Shown: one piece after another, positions 37,970-47,104 of the stretch | Layout: the number at the start of each line of letters is the position of its first letter | How positions within the stretch are numbered: the first letter of the stretch is position 1 | Source of the DNA: Janthinobacterium saanense | Lineage (GTDB): Bacteria > Pseudomonadota > Gammaproteobacteria > Burkholderiales > Burkholderiaceae_D | DNA: 64,000 nt | NCBI RefSeq assembly: GCF_014200675.1 | Contig: NZ_JACHCI010000016.1 | Location: 95,950 to 159,949 of the forward strand | Direction of reading: 5' to 3' | Program-made: the position numbers and the translations under genes | Notes under the pieces: generated by a model | What the model saw: only the letters and a program-made list of their open reading frames with translations | What the model was told of the DNA's origin: nothing | Databases searched by the model: none

Positions 37970-38998
37970 TTATTTCGCTGTACCCACCAACTGCACCAGC
38001 TTGCGCTCGACAAACGCCTGGAGTTGCGGCGACAGCGTCTGCAAGCCCTTGGCTCGCTCGTACGCCTGGCGCGCCTGGACGGGACGGTTGTCCGCTTGCA
38101 GCGCAATCCCCAGGCCCATCCACCAGACGCTGTTGTCGGGTGCGCTTTGCAGGGCCAGTTCGTATTGTTCGGCGGCATCGTGGTAGCGCTGTTGGCGCTG
38201 CAGCACGCCGGCCAGAAAGGCACGGTATTCGCCGTTGTCGGCTGCGTACGGCAAGCTGCGCATCAGGGTGTCGAGCGCGGCACCAGCGCTTTTATCGAGT
38301 TGCAGCCTGGCCAGCATCATCGCTTGCGCCGGCTGTTTCGGGTCCAGGCCCAGGCTCAGCTGCAGCTGGCGCACGGCCTCGTCGGGGCGCTGCGCATCGA
38401 GCAGCAAACGGATCAGGGTTTCGCGCGCGCCCTGGTGGCGCGGGTCCAGCTGCAAGGTTTGCTGCAAACCCGCGATGGCCTCGGCCACCCTGCCATCCTG
38501 CAAATAGCCGAGCGCGCGGCGGTACTCGTTTTCCACGCGCTGCTGCGGCGTGACCTGCTTGCCTTCGACGAATTTTTCGCTGATGACGGCAGGCACTGCG
38601 ACTTTAGTCACGGGCGGCACAGCCTTTTGAGCGGGCTTGGCCGTGATACGGTGCACTTCTTCCGGGCGATCCTGGACTGGCGCTGGTTCGGGCGCGATCA
38701 CCGGCGCGACTGGCTCAGGAACAGGAGCTGGAATTACCACCGCAGCAACGACAGGCGCAGGCACAGGCGCCGCCACGCTGGCCACATTGACCAGCATAGG
38801 CGGCACGGGCGGACGCTTCAGGTAGAGCCAGCCCAGGGCGATGGCGACGGCCGTCAAACCGGCCGCGCCGCCGAAGATCAGCGCGCGTGGCAGGCCGCGC
38901 TCGCGTTCGGGAACCGAACGGATGCCTTCGGCGTCGCCACGCCCGTCAAGCGGGCCGCGGGCGTCAAGGTCTTGCAACATCTTGTTAATCAAGCTCAT
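37970..38998 (-). CDS. mshN: MSHA biogenesis TPR protein MshN
   Basis: Accessory protein of the MSHA-type pilus, 342 residues. It begins MSLINKMLQDLDARG, the characteristic MshN start, has one membrane helix (ALIFGGAAGLTAVAIALGWLYL, about 38-60), a Pro/Ala/Val-rich periplasmic linker, and C-terminal TPR repeats (about 165-335: YRRALGYLQDGRVAEAIAGLQQTLQL, DAAEQYELALQSAPDN). Last gene of the locus, eight bases after mshM. Confidence 0.88.
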   Translation of the reverse strand: MSLINKMLQDLDARGPLDGRGDAEGIRSVPERERGLPRALIFGGAAGLTAVAIALGWLYLKRPPVPPMLVNVASVAAPVPAPVVAAVVIPAPVPEPVAPVIAPEPAPVQDRPEEVHRITAKPAQKAVPPVTKVAVPAVISEKFVEGKQVTPQQRVENEYRRALGYLQDGRVAEAIAGLQQTLQLDPRHQGARETLIRLLLDAQRPDEAVRQLQLSLGLDPKQPAQAMMLARLQLDKSAGAALDTLMRSLPYAADNGEYRAFLAGVLQRQQRYHDAAEQYELALQSAPDNSVWWMGLGIALQADNRPVQARQAYERAKGLQTLSPQLQAFVERKLVQLVGTAK

Positions 38999-39006
38999 CT
39001 ACAGAC

Positions 39007-39894
39007 TCATTTCAATAATATCCAGGCCACGGCGGTGCCCACGGTCAACACAACAGCGCCAGCCAGCCACGGCCACCAGCGCCGGCCGGCCGCCACCGTG
39101 TCGCTGGCAGCGAGCGCCACATGGCGGCGGCTCACTTGCTGCTTGCCTTCGCCATACGCCAGCATCAGCGCCTTGTGCGACATGATGTTGACCAGGCGCG
39201 GGATGCCGCCACTGGCTGCATACAGGCGCGCCAGAGCACCACGGCTGAACAGGCGCGCGCCCGAGAAACCGGCCACGCGCAAACGGTGCGCCACGTAAAA
39301 ATCCAGGTCGTCGCGCGAGAGCGGTCCCAGGTGGTAATGAAAGGTGATGCGCTGCGCCAGCTGGCGGATTTCAGGCAGGGCCAGCTTGGCGTCCAGTTCA
39401 GGCTGGCCAAACAGCACGATTTGCAGCAGCTTGCGCTTTTCCGTTTCCAGGTTGGTCAGCAGGCGCAGCGCTTCCAGGCTGTCGACGGGGATCGCTTGCG
39501 CTTCATCCAGGCACAGCAGTACGCGCTTGCCCTGCGCCGCCAGGTTCAGCAGGCGCAAGTTGATGCCTTTCAGTAGCTGATGCTGGTCTGCATCTTTTTC
39601 CAGCAATACATCGAGATCGTCGGCCAGGGCCAGGATCAGCGAACGCGGCGGCAGGTTCGGATTCGGAATATAAGCGGTGACAAAATCGTCGCCCAGGGAT
39701 TGCATGAACTTGCGGCAAAGAAAAGTCTTGCCGGTCCCCACTTCGCCCGTGATCTTGATGAAGCCTTCGCCATTGCGCGCCGCCACCAGCAAGGTGTTCA
39801 AGGCCTTTTGCGATTGCGGGCCATTGAAAAAGAAGCTGGTATCGGGCGTGAGGCCGAATGGCGGTTCGCGCAAGCCGAAATGGGCCTGATACAT
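39007..39894 (-). CDS. mshM: MSHA biogenesis AAA ATPase MshM (ExeA-like)
   Basis: Membrane-linked ATPase thought to help secretin assembly. 295 residues: MYQAHFGLREPPFGLTPDTSFFF opening as in ExeA/MshM, Walker A GEVGTGKTF (about 46-54), Walker B LLCLDEAQAI, an arginine-rich sensor region and a single C-terminal membrane helix (WLAGAVVLTVGTAVAWILL). The start abuts the mshL stop. Confidence 0.92.
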   Translation of the reverse strand: MYQAHFGLREPPFGLTPDTSFFFNGPQSQKALNTLLVAARNGEGFIKITGEVGTGKTFLCRKFMQSLGDDFVTAYIPNPNLPPRSLILALADDLDVLLEKDADQHQLLKGINLRLLNLAAQGKRVLLCLDEAQAIPVDSLEALRLLTNLETEKRKLLQIVLFGQPELDAKLALPEIRQLAQRITFHYHLGPLSRDDLDFYVAHRLRVAGFSGARLFSRGALARLYAASGGIPRLVNIMSHKALMLAYGEGKQQVSRRHVALAASDTVAAGRRWWPWLAGAVVLTVGTAVAWILLK

Positions 39895-41670
39895 CTAGCG
39901 CCGCTCCATTGGCCGGCGCGGATCGAGCGCCTCGATACGCTTGCCCGAATCGATCAGGTCTTCATTCCAGCTATTGGCGCCATCGACGATGGTGGGCTTG
40001 ATCAGCACCACCAGTTCGCGCTTCTGTATCACCTGCCCCGTGTTGCGGAACAGCGCGCCCAGCAAGGGAATATCGCCCGCGCCCGGCACTTGCGAGCGAT
40101 CCGAGGTGGTCGATTGGCGCATCAGGCCGCCGATGGCGACGATGCGGCCATCCTGGCTGCGCACCATGCTATCCATTTCCGAGGTGCTCGAGGCAGCCAG
40201 CGGCAATTTCAGCGAACCGGCGCTGCCCAGGTCAACTTCCTTGTTGACGGTGCTGACCTGGCTGACGGACGGGTGCACGTGCAGGATGATATTGCCTTCG
40301 GCATCGATCTGCGGCGTGACGTCCAGCACCACGCCGGAAAAGAAGGGCTGCAAGGTCACGTTGGGGCTGGTGGTCGCGCCGCTGGCCGTGGTGTTGGTGG
40401 TAGTCGACACGCCCGTCACATAAAACTCGTCCGTGCCGATCTTCAGCACGGCTTTCTGGTTGTTCATGGTGGCGATACGCGGACTCGACAGCACGTGCAC
40501 GGAACCTTGCGATTCCAGGAAGGAAATCATGGCGGCAAAATTGGCCGTCTGGAAAGCCAGACCAAACATGGAACCGGCCGAAGTGGCCGCCGAGCTCAGG
40601 CCAAAGCCGCTGCTGGCCGTCAAGCCATTCGCATTCGTCATGCTGGGTGGCTGGCCGCCATTGAAAGGCAAAGGCGCCAGGCTGCTGCCCGGCTGGATGA
40701 AGCCGGTCGAAATGCGGTTGGTGTGGCCGCTCTTGATCGAGGCAAACGAGGCCCAGTTGATGCCGGTCTGGGTGTTGTCGTTGAGCTCCACTTCCAGGAT
40801 CTTGGCTTCCAGGATCACCTGGCGGTCGACCGACAACTGCGTCGCCTTCAAATACAGGTCCACATTGCGCAGTTCGTCGGGCATGGCGCGGATCACGATC
40901 ACGCCCGATTGCGGGCTCAGCACCACCTGGCGCCCGCCTTCCGTGCTGCCCACGATGGCTTCCAGCGCCGTTTTCAGCTCGGGCCAGAAATCAGCCGTCG
41001 AGGTGGTGGTCAGATTGCTGCTGTCTTGCCCCGGCCCCAGGCCCGGAGCACCACTTTGCTGGTTCTGCCCATTATTCTGAACCGGGTTCTGGCCATTGCC
41101 GCCATTGCCGCCCGACACCGTAGCGCCCACCGAAGCCACCGAAGTGGACGACACGCGCAGGTTGGAACTGCCCTTGCGCGAGCCGGTCAGGTAATTGATG
41201 TGGAACAAGCGCGTCTGCATGCTCAAAGGCTTGATGAAGATTTGCGTGCCTTCGACCTTGTAGTCGTAGCCATACAGTTCGCGCACGGCGTCCAATGCCT
41301 GGAACAGGGTCACGTCCTTCAGGTTGGCGGAAATCGTGCCGCCGATATCGGGATGGACCAGCATGTTGTAGCGCGTGCCAGCCACGATGGACGTGAAGAA
41401 CTGGCGGGCCGGCACATTATTGAAGGCCACGTTGAAGCGTTCATCGAGCGCTTCGCGCGCCTTCGGCAATTGCTGGGCCAGGGTAGCCACGGGCGGCAGC
41501 AGCGCCGCCTCGACCGCATCCGACTGGGCGGCAGCAGAAGTCGTCGCCGCAGCGCCCTTCACGGCGTCGGTGATGGCGTTGTAGGTATCGCGCTTGACGG
41601 GGGCGACATTGCAGGCCGCCAGGCCCATGCTGACGCCGATCACGGCCGCCACCTTGCTGATCTTGAACAT
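39895..41670 (-). CDS. mshL: MSHA secretin lipoprotein MshL
   Basis: Outer-membrane channel for the MSHA pilus, 591 residues from ATG 41670, which has AAGG five bases upstream and gives a textbook lipoprotein signal (VIGVSMGLAAC). The frame is open to a GTG at 41700. Then an STN-like N domain (ARQFFTSIVAGTRYNMLVHPDIGGTIS), an Asn/Gly/Gln-rich linker (about 195-235) and the secretin domain (VHVLSSPRIATMNNQKAVLKIG, IVAIGGLMRQSTTSDRSQVPGAGDIPLLGALF). Confidence 0.95.
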   Translation of the reverse strand: MFKISKVAAVIGVSMGLAACNVAPVKRDTYNAITDAVKGAAATTSAAAQSDAVEAALLPPVATLAQQLPKAREALDERFNVAFNNVPARQFFTSIVAGTRYNMLVHPDIGGTISANLKDVTLFQALDAVRELYGYDYKVEGTQIFIKPLSMQTRLFHINYLTGSRKGSSNLRVSSTSVASVGATVSGGNGGNGQNPVQNNGQNQQSGAPGLGPGQDSSNLTTTSTADFWPELKTALEAIVGSTEGGRQVVLSPQSGVIVIRAMPDELRNVDLYLKATQLSVDRQVILEAKILEVELNDNTQTGINWASFASIKSGHTNRISTGFIQPGSSLAPLPFNGGQPPSMTNANGLTASSGFGLSSAATSAGSMFGLAFQTANFAAMISFLESQGSVHVLSSPRIATMNNQKAVLKIGTDEFYVTGVSTTTNTTASGATTSPNVTLQPFFSGVVLDVTPQIDAEGNIILHVHPSVSQVSTVNKEVDLGSAGSLKLPLAASSTSEMDSMVRSQDGRIVAIGGLMRQSTTSDRSQVPGAGDIPLLGALFRNTGQVIQKRELVVLIKPTIVDGANSWNEDLIDSGKRIEALDPRRPMERR

Positions 41671-41705
41671 GCTTGCCTTGTATGTAATATGCATCGCCAC
41701 TTCGT

Positions 41706-42083
41706 CTACTCCTGCTTGCGGCCCGCGCTTGCGCCGGGCTTGTTTTCAATCTTGGGGGCCGGATAGAGCTTGAAGGTTTCCAGCGATTTTCCGCGCCGCA
41801 GCACCACCGCCGTATCCTGGATCTCCACCACCACCGCGTCGCCCACCTTGCCACCCTGGCGCACGATCTGGCCATCGATCACGGCTACCCGGCGCCCGCC
41901 CGGCTTGTTCGAGATCAGCACCGATTGCAATTGCGGCCGGGCCGGCTTGGGCGGCGGCGCCTCGCTGGCGGCCGGCGTCCACAGGGCTGCCGGCGGACGC
42001 GTTGGATCGTCGATCGCCTGCGCGTGCGCAAGCTGCACACAGCCCAAGACCAGGCAGGCTGGCAACACGGAACGCAACATCAT
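41706..42083 (-). CDS. mshK: MSHA biogenesis protein MshK
   Basis: Small exported protein, about 125 residues, with a signal peptide ending CVQLAHA. The mature part begins IDDPTRPPAALWTP and continues LQSVLISNKPGGRRVAVIDGQIVRQGGKVGD, the PilP/MshK pattern. ATG 42083 overlaps the mshJ stop (ATGA); an ATG at 42095 is also possible. Likely links the inner-membrane complex to the secretin. Confidence 0.85.
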   Translation of the reverse strand: MMLRSVLPACLVLGCVQLAHAQAIDDPTRPPAALWTPAASEAPPPKPARPQLQSVLISNKPGGRRVAVIDGQIVRQGGKVGDAVVVEIQDTAVVLRRGKSLETFKLYPAPKIENKPGASAGRKQE

Positions 42084-42781
42084 AAAGCCATCCATTTATC
42101 ATCCATGCTCAGGGTGTACACCGTCAGGCTCAAGGTGGCGGCCGGATAGCTGCTGGCGTCCAGATGCGCCTTGCCCCAGAACACCTGGGTTGGCATGGTC
42201 TGCAATGCCTGCATGTAATTAACCATCTCGCCATAACTGCCCTGCAGCACCACTTCCACGCCATGCCGATGCAGCACGGCGGCAGGTGCAGAAGCTGCAG
42301 GAGTCGCAGGAGTCGCCGGAACCGGCGCGCCAGCTGCAGCCACGGGCGGCGGCGCTCCCACGGTATCGGCAGGCAAGGTCGTCAGCGACACCAGACGCAG
42401 CTGCGCATGCTGGCGCAGCAGGCTTTCCAGCAGTGACACCATGCGTTCAGGCGCCACCAGGCCATGTTGTATCTGCCGCAAGCCAACACTGAGGTTGGTA
42501 TTTTCTTTCAGCAAGCTTTCCAGCCGGGCCCGCGCCGCCTGGTCGGGATCGATGCTGTGGGCCGTCACGGTGAGCGCGATTTCCTGGTCGACCGTACTGA
42601 TCATGGTCTGCGTTTGCGACATACTGGCGCCCAGCCGGGCATGGCTGGCCAGCAGGGGCGTCAGCAGCCAGAAATAAAACAGGAAGATCAGCACCGCAGC
42701 AGCGGCCAGGAAGACCATGGAGCGCTCGCGCAGGCTGAGGGCGTCGAAGGTGACCGCCCATTTTTTCAGTTTTGCCCGCAT
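42080..42781 (-). CDS. mshJ: MSHA biogenesis protein MshJ (PilO-like)
   Basis: 233-residue inner-membrane alignment protein. Short cytoplasmic start (MRAKLKKWAVTFDALSLRER), one helix (MVFLAAAAVLIFLFYFWLL), a coiled periplasmic stretch and a ferredoxin-like end (HRHGVEVVLQGSYGEMVNYM). An Ala/Pro/Val insert lies about 165-190. Overlaps both neighbours by four bases. Confidence 0.88.
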   Translation of the reverse strand: MRAKLKKWAVTFDALSLRERSMVFLAAAAVLIFLFYFWLLTPLLASHARLGASMSQTQTMISTVDQEIALTVTAHSIDPDQAARARLESLLKENTNLSVGLRQIQHGLVAPERMVSLLESLLRQHAQLRLVSLTTLPADTVGAPPPVAAAGAPVPATPATPAASAPAAVLHRHGVEVVLQGSYGEMVNYMQALQTMPTQVFWGKAHLDASSYPAATLSLTVYTLSMDDKWMAL

Positions 42782-43464
42782 CAGCGCTGCCCTCCCGTTT
42801 GTGGCGTCGATGCTGCAGTGACATCGGCACGCGTCGATTGCAGGCTGAAGACTACATAAGGCGCCGGTTTGACACCTTTGCCGTCAGCCGTGACAGGCGC
42901 ACCTGGCGCTACGCCATCGGGTGGCCCGATATCGAGGCTGGCAAAAGTTTTGCCCTTGAACACGTCCTGCTGGCCCAGGCGGCTGATATAGGCTGGCAAC
43001 AGCGAAGCATGCAGGGCGCGTCCTTCCAGGCTGATGTCATTGCCGGCGCCAGCGATATGCAGACCAGTCAGCCACACGCCTTCCACCCTGGCCTGCGCCA
43101 GCGCGCGGAAGTAGCTGGCATAACCCTGCGCATTGCCCAGCTCGCCACGTCCCAATATGCCCGTCGCATCCTGCAGCAATTTCTGCTGCGCCTCGGCCGC
43201 GGCCAGTTGCTGCGCCACCTCAGGATCTTTATGGCGCGGCGGAAAATCGCGCAGCGCCTTGTCGCGGCGCGCTTCGCGCTGCGCCAAATCAGCCTTGACG
43301 GCGCTTTCCTGGTGTTCCAGTTCCGCCACCTTGCGCTGGCCATACAGACTCAGCGCTGCCAGGCCGACCAACAGCAAGCCCAGGCACTGCGTGGCGGTGC
43401 GCGCCGATATCTGGTGTTTTTGCCGCTCGAATTTGGGGTTGAACAGATTGATCTGCTGGCTCAT
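42781..43464 (-). CDS. MSHA biogenesis protein, PilN-like (MshI2)
   Basis: 227 residues. Starts MSQQINLFNPKFERQK, the PilN/MshI2 signature that contacts the PilM-like protein, then one helix (TATQCLGLLLVGLAALSLYG), a coiled coil (VAELEHQESAVKADLAQREARR) and a periplasmic domain. Overlaps mshI stop and mshJ start. Confidence 0.88.
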   Translation of the reverse strand: MSQQINLFNPKFERQKHQISARTATQCLGLLLVGLAALSLYGQRKVAELEHQESAVKADLAQREARRDKALRDFPPRHKDPEVAQQLAAAEAQQKLLQDATGILGRGELGNAQGYASYFRALAQARVEGVWLTGLHIAGAGNDISLEGRALHASLLPAYISRLGQQDVFKGKTFASLDIGPPDGVAPGAPVTADGKGVKPAPYVVFSLQSTRADVTAASTPQTGGQR

Positions 43465-44432
43465 GGACCCTTCCCTTCTGCATGGCCAGCGTTGCGGCTT
43501 TCCTCGCGCAGGGCCGTGCCCAGCGCCAGGAAGTAGCGTGCCTGCATGGCTGGATCGCGCAATTCGGCAACTTCGCTGAAGTCAAAGATGGTGTCCAGGT
43601 CGAGCCGCTCCACCGGCATGTAGAGATTGTCCGCCAGATAGCCGTGCAGACCATCGGCGCCGGCCGCCATCAGCATCAGGCGCGACAGGGAAATAAAGTG
43701 GAACTGGCGGTCGAAATGGTCGAAGGAGCGCTGCAATTCCAGGGTGATGCGGTCGTAATACTGGCTGGCCTGCTCCGACTGCAGCTGCGCCAGTTTCACG
43801 TCGATGCGGCGTGCCTGGTACAGCTCGCCATTAAAGCTCATCGTCAGCAAGCCGCCGTCGCCGTCAAAGAACAGCATGGCCAGGCCGCGCCCCGGCGTTT
43901 CCAGCAAGGTGGCGATATTGCGCTGGGCCATTTCGGGAATATCGATCACGGACAAAGGCAGCTTGCACTCGCCATACAGCGCCTGGCGGCGCGACACGGC
44001 GGCGTTGCGCGCCGCCACGGCAAATACATTGCTGCCGCGCTGGGTGGCGTTCGCATCGCCGGGAATATCGAACACATCGATGGTGGCGTCGGCCAGCGGA
44101 AAGTCCAGCATATCTTTCAGCCGCCAGCCCACGGCCGTTTTCAATTCTTCGCGCGGCACGGCCGGCGCTTCCACCGACAGCAACTGGTACTCGCCAGCGG
44201 CCAGCACAGTCGTGCAGCGATAGGACGCAGCCTGCAAATCCCTGGCCAGTTTATCGAGCACCTCTGCAGCTGCAGGACGCACGGCCGGCTGGAATCCCAC
44301 GCGTTTGACCAGCGGTTTGCCTTGCTGCTCACCCTGCCTTTGGCGCACGACCACGGCGGCGCTCACGCCTTCGCTACCAAATGCCGTCGCCAGCCATCCT
44401 TCTTGTTTTTTTACTCTAGCGAATAAACCCAT
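43461..44432 (-). CDS. mshI: MSHA biogenesis protein MshI (PilM-like)
   Basis: Cytoplasmic actin-like protein of the assembly platform, 323 residues, starting MGLFARVKKQEGWLATAFGSEGVSAA. PilM-type stretches: LKTAVGWRLKDMLDFPLADATIDVFDIP, LAMLFFDGDGGLLTMSFNGELYQARR. Binds the N-terminal tail of the PilN-like protein encoded next. A 126-base AT-rich gap precedes it, the largest inside the locus. Confidence 0.88.
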   Translation of the reverse strand: MGLFARVKKQEGWLATAFGSEGVSAAVVVRQRQGEQQGKPLVKRVGFQPAVRPAAAEVLDKLARDLQAASYRCTTVLAAGEYQLLSVEAPAVPREELKTAVGWRLKDMLDFPLADATIDVFDIPGDANATQRGSNVFAVAARNAAVSRRQALYGECKLPLSVIDIPEMAQRNIATLLETPGRGLAMLFFDGDGGLLTMSFNGELYQARRIDVKLAQLQSEQASQYYDRITLELQRSFDHFDRQFHFISLSRLMLMAAGADGLHGYLADNLYMPVERLDLDTIFDFSEVAELRDPAMQARYFLALGTALREESRNAGHAEGKGP

Positions 44433-44558
44433 GCGACCTGTCCAGTGTAAGTGCTTGCGCGGTCTTGCTGCGCAGATAATGCATCACGCCAATTTTAATT
44501 CATGAAACCAATTTTGTTGTATAAAAACAATAAATTAGCGCGCTTTTTCATCATTTGT
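44433..44558 (-). promoter_or_regulatory. AT-rich spacer, possible internal promoter before mshI
   Basis: 126 bases between mshP and mshI, strikingly AT-rich compared with the rest of the locus (runs such as TTATTGTTTTTATACAAC on the minus strand). It divides the pilin genes (mshE to mshP) from the assembly genes (mshI to mshN). No single -35/-10 pair stands out, so this is a suggestion only. Confidence 0.35.
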
Positions 44559-45005
44559 TTAATCTGACAGCACCGCCTGCACACGGCGCTCAAGGTAATC
44601 GGCGTTATTGCCCGGATTCGGACAGCCACTGCCTCCCGGCTGGTTGCAGGCCGTGGCGGTAATTTGCCAGCTGCGCAAGGTGCCGGGACTGGTGGTCAGC
44701 CGGCATTGCACGCTGACAGTAAAGGTAGACAAGGAACTGCCAGCTGGCAAGGCAAACGCGGTATCGGAAAAACAGCTGCCGTCCGTGCGCACGCGCAACT
44801 GCTGGTACAAGCCCCATTCCAGGCCGGTGCGGGCCGCCTGCGTGACGCGCGTACCTTGCACATCCAGGGCCGAACCGGTCTGCTGGAAGGTGCTGATATT
44901 GACCATGGCAGCGGCCAGGCCGGCCAGCACCACCAGCAGAAAGATGGCGGTGACCAGGCTGAAGCCGCGCTGGCGGGTGCCGGAAAAATGCTGCAGGGTG
45001 CTCAT
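44559..45005 (-). CDS. mshP: MSHA pilin-like protein MshP
   Basis: 148 residues from ATG 45005, which overlaps the mshO stop. Prepilin-like start with GFSLVTAIFLLVVLAGLAAAMVN; the usual +5 Glu is replaced (FSLVT), as in MshP/PilX/GspK-like tip proteins. Two cysteine pairs in the C-terminal half (SVQCRL, TACNQPGGSGC). The frame upstream to 45137 is spurious. Confidence 0.85.
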   Translation of the reverse strand: MSTLQHFSGTRQRGFSLVTAIFLLVVLAGLAAAMVNISTFQQTGSALDVQGTRVTQAARTGLEWGLYQQLRVRTDGSCFSDTAFALPAGSSLSTFTVSVQCRLTTSPGTLRSWQITATACNQPGGSGCPNPGNNADYLERRVQAVLSD

Positions 45006-45898
45006 GGAGTATTGGCCACTTGTACTTGCTGCAGCAGGCTCACCGTGCCCGTATTGCTGTTGGCAGCACCCAGCTTGAGCGTGATGCCGACCAGGCCGCG
45101 CTGCACATTGGCCAGCTGCGCATAGCTGAAGCTGCAATCGGCGCCCTGCCCTGCCAGCAAGGCGGTCACCGGGGCAGCCGCCAGCGGCGCCGCACTGGCG
45201 TCGACTGGCTGCGCAGCCTGGATGGCGTAAGCAGAATAACGGGTCAGCGTCCCCGTCACGGCATTGCAGACATAGGTGACGGGCGTCGACACCACTTGAA
45301 ACCGGTGCGATGGCGATGGCAGCGGCGGCTGTTGTGTAACGAAAGGATTGTTGGCGAGCGTAATGCTGTTGCCATTCACGCCAGTCACGCTGGCGCGGTT
45401 GCAGCCGGCCGCGCAGTTATACGCATTGGCCGGTTCATAGCCTGGCCCCAGGTTGTAGACGACAATCGAGTCGCCCACCTGGATTTGCTGGCGCGCGCCC
45501 AGCGCATCGACAGGCGCCGCGCCCACCAGGGTAAAGCGGTTCGGATTGGGGTAAGTGGCGGTCGCATCAAAGCCCAGCACATCGCCCTGGCCGGGCGCAT
45601 CGTCGTCGCTCAGGTAACGGCCACCGGAACGTGTCAGCAGCAATTCCAGATAGCGCCCGTCGGCCGACACGCGCACGCTATTGGGCAAGGCCAGGCGCAC
45701 ATCGCGCGTGATGCGGCGCGTGGCAATATCGGCGGTATCGGCCAGGTTGGCGCGCGCCGTGGCGTCGATATACCCCTGCACGGGCACGCGGATGAAAACG
45801 GCGACCATGCCGCCGATAATACCAGTGATAACGATCACGATCACCAGCTCCACCAGGGTGAAGCCGCGTGCGCGGTGCAGAGCAGGAGTCGTCATCAT
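45002..45898 (-). CDS. mshO: MSHA minor pilin MshO
   Basis: 298-residue minor pilin. Leader MMTTPALHRARG then FTLVELVIVIVITGIIGGMVAVF with the cleavage Gly and +5 Glu. Large C-terminal domain (YIDATARANLADTADIATRRITRDVRLALPNSVR is the conserved helix after the N-terminal stalk, as in PilW/GspJ/MshO). Start overlaps the mshD stop. Confidence 0.9.
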   Translation of the reverse strand: MMTTPALHRARGFTLVELVIVIVITGIIGGMVAVFIRVPVQGYIDATARANLADTADIATRRITRDVRLALPNSVRVSADGRYLELLLTRSGGRYLSDDDAPGQGDVLGFDATATYPNPNRFTLVGAAPVDALGARQQIQVGDSIVVYNLGPGYEPANAYNCAAGCNRASVTGVNGNSITLANNPFVTQQPPLPSPSHRFQVVSTPVTYVCNAVTGTLTRYSAYAIQAAQPVDASAAPLAAAPVTALLAGQGADCSFSYAQLANVQRGLVGITLKLGAANSNTGTVSLLQQVQVANTP

Positions 45899-46422
45899 GG
45901 GATGCTGTTCGGTGCGTAGCGCGTGCGGTAGCCGTCCAGCACCACTTGCTGCTTGCCCTGGAAGGCGACAGCGACCTGGATGCGCAATGCCTCGCTGGCG
46001 GCGATGCCATTCAGGGCTGCCTGCTGTATCGTGACGGTGGCGTTATAGCCGGCAGGGAAAGGATTGCCTGCCGCATCCGTGGTGTAGGGATTAGCTTGCT
46101 GATAATCAGTCACTTGCATATACGGCCGCGTACCTGGCGCTGCTGGCCCCGTGGTGCAGTCAGCCGTACTCTTGGCCGTCGCCGCGGCAGGATCATCGAC
46201 GGCGCAAAAGGTAAAGCGCGCGCCTTCGATTTCTTCGAGCAAACCTTCGGCCAGCGCCAGCGCCTGCTTGCGCAACTGCGGATCGGCACTATTGCGCGTC
46301 GTCAAACTCATCACGCCCAGGATGGCAGCGGACGCCACGCCGATAATAATGATGAACACCACCAGCTCGATCAGGGTCACGCCGCGCTGGCGGCGAAGAT
46401 ACAGCAACTCAGAGGTAGACAT
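45895..46422 (-). CDS. mshD: MSHA minor pilin MshD
   Basis: 175 residues. Leader MSTSELLYLRRQRG, cleavage site, then VTLIELVVFIIIIGVASAAILGVM with +5 Glu. Two to three cysteines (FTFCAVDD, ADCTTG) in the globular part. Overlaps mshC by 14 bases and mshO by four. Confidence 0.9.
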   Translation of the reverse strand: MSTSELLYLRRQRGVTLIELVVFIIIIGVASAAILGVMSLTTRNSADPQLRKQALALAEGLLEEIEGARFTFCAVDDPAAATAKSTADCTTGPAAPGTRPYMQVTDYQQANPYTTDAAGNPFPAGYNATVTIQQAALNGIAASEALRIQVAVAFQGKQQVVLDGYRTRYAPNSIP

Positions 46423-46987
46423 AACCGGTCTCCCCTACAATCTGGATACTGCGCGTGCTGCCGTCGCCCTGGATAGTCACGGCCAGGCGGGCGGGAAAGG
46501 TGGAAGCGGCAGGAAACACGTCGCCCAAGGCATACGGTTTGCCCAGCGCATCGAAATAAAAGCCTGTTGTATTGGCCGGTACGGTGGCCATGCTGACGGT
46601 GGCGGGTTTTCCTTCGCACAGCCAGTTGCTTTGCTGATTGCAGGCGGCCAGGGTTTCCTTGTTGCCGCTATTGCTGCCTGCTGGCGGCACTACCCGGTTG
46701 GCGGCAGTACAGCCAGCATCGAAACACAGGGCCACGCTAACGCCATCGAGGCGCACGAACACGGGCCGGTTCTGCGCCACGGCCAGCTTTTGTCCGTAAC
46801 GCACGATATTCATGGCTTGATCGGTATAACTGCGCGCATCATAGGCCTCGCGCTGAAAAAAACGGGCACCGGCAAACGCGGCCAGTATGCCGGCCAGCAC
46901 CAGTACCGCCACCAGTTCGATCAAGGTAAAGCCGCGCACCCTGGCATGCCGCTTGCCAGGGCGCTCGGAGTGCTTCGTCAGGATCAA
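46409..46987 (-). CDS. mshC: MSHA minor pilin MshC
   Basis: Minor pilin with HARVRG cleavage region, then FTLIELVAVLVLAGILAAFAG and +5 Glu; globular domain has cysteine pairs (CFDAGC, CNQQSNWLC). The frame is open to 47104, but a rho-independent terminator lies at 47012-47047 inside it, so the true start must be downstream. TTG 46987 gives a 19-residue leader and about 192 residues in total; other TTG or CTG codons are possible and no clear ribosome binding site decides. Confidence 0.85.
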   Translation of the reverse strand: MILTKHSERPGKRHARVRGFTLIELVAVLVLAGILAAFAGARFFQREAYDARSYTDQAMNIVRYGQKLAVAQNRPVFVRLDGVSVALCFDAGCTAANRVVPPAGSNSGNKETLAACNQQSNWLCEGKPATVSMATVPANTTGFYFDALGKPYALGDVFPAASTFPARLAVTIQGDGSTRSIQIVGETGYVYL

Positions 46988-47011
46988 AGGTGCTTGCAAT
47001 GGCTGGCCCGT

Positions 47012-47047
47012 AAAAAAGCCCAACTGGCTGACGCCTGCGGTTGGGCT
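47012..47047 (-). terminator. terminator/attenuator between mshA and mshC
   Basis: Perfect 8-bp stem AGCCCAAC (47017-47024) / GTTGGGCT (47040-47047), then six T on the minus strand (47017-47012). It lies 60 bases after the mshA stop. Partial read-through would make mshA message more abundant than the minor-pilin message. Confidence 0.82.
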
Positions 47048-47104
47048 GGTAAGACGCAAGGGCGGCCGCTGCATGCCGGCGCGCCCCTGCAAATGGCGCG
47101 ACAA

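Noticed and set aside
39580..41766. 728-codon plus-strand open frame opposite mshL/mshM
   Set aside because: Antisense shadow of mshL and mshM; composition dominated by Arg, His and Gln with no motif.
46988..47104. Extended N-terminus of MshC
   Set aside because: Contains a rho-independent terminator and would give a leader of nearly 60 residues, far longer than normal prepilin leaders.
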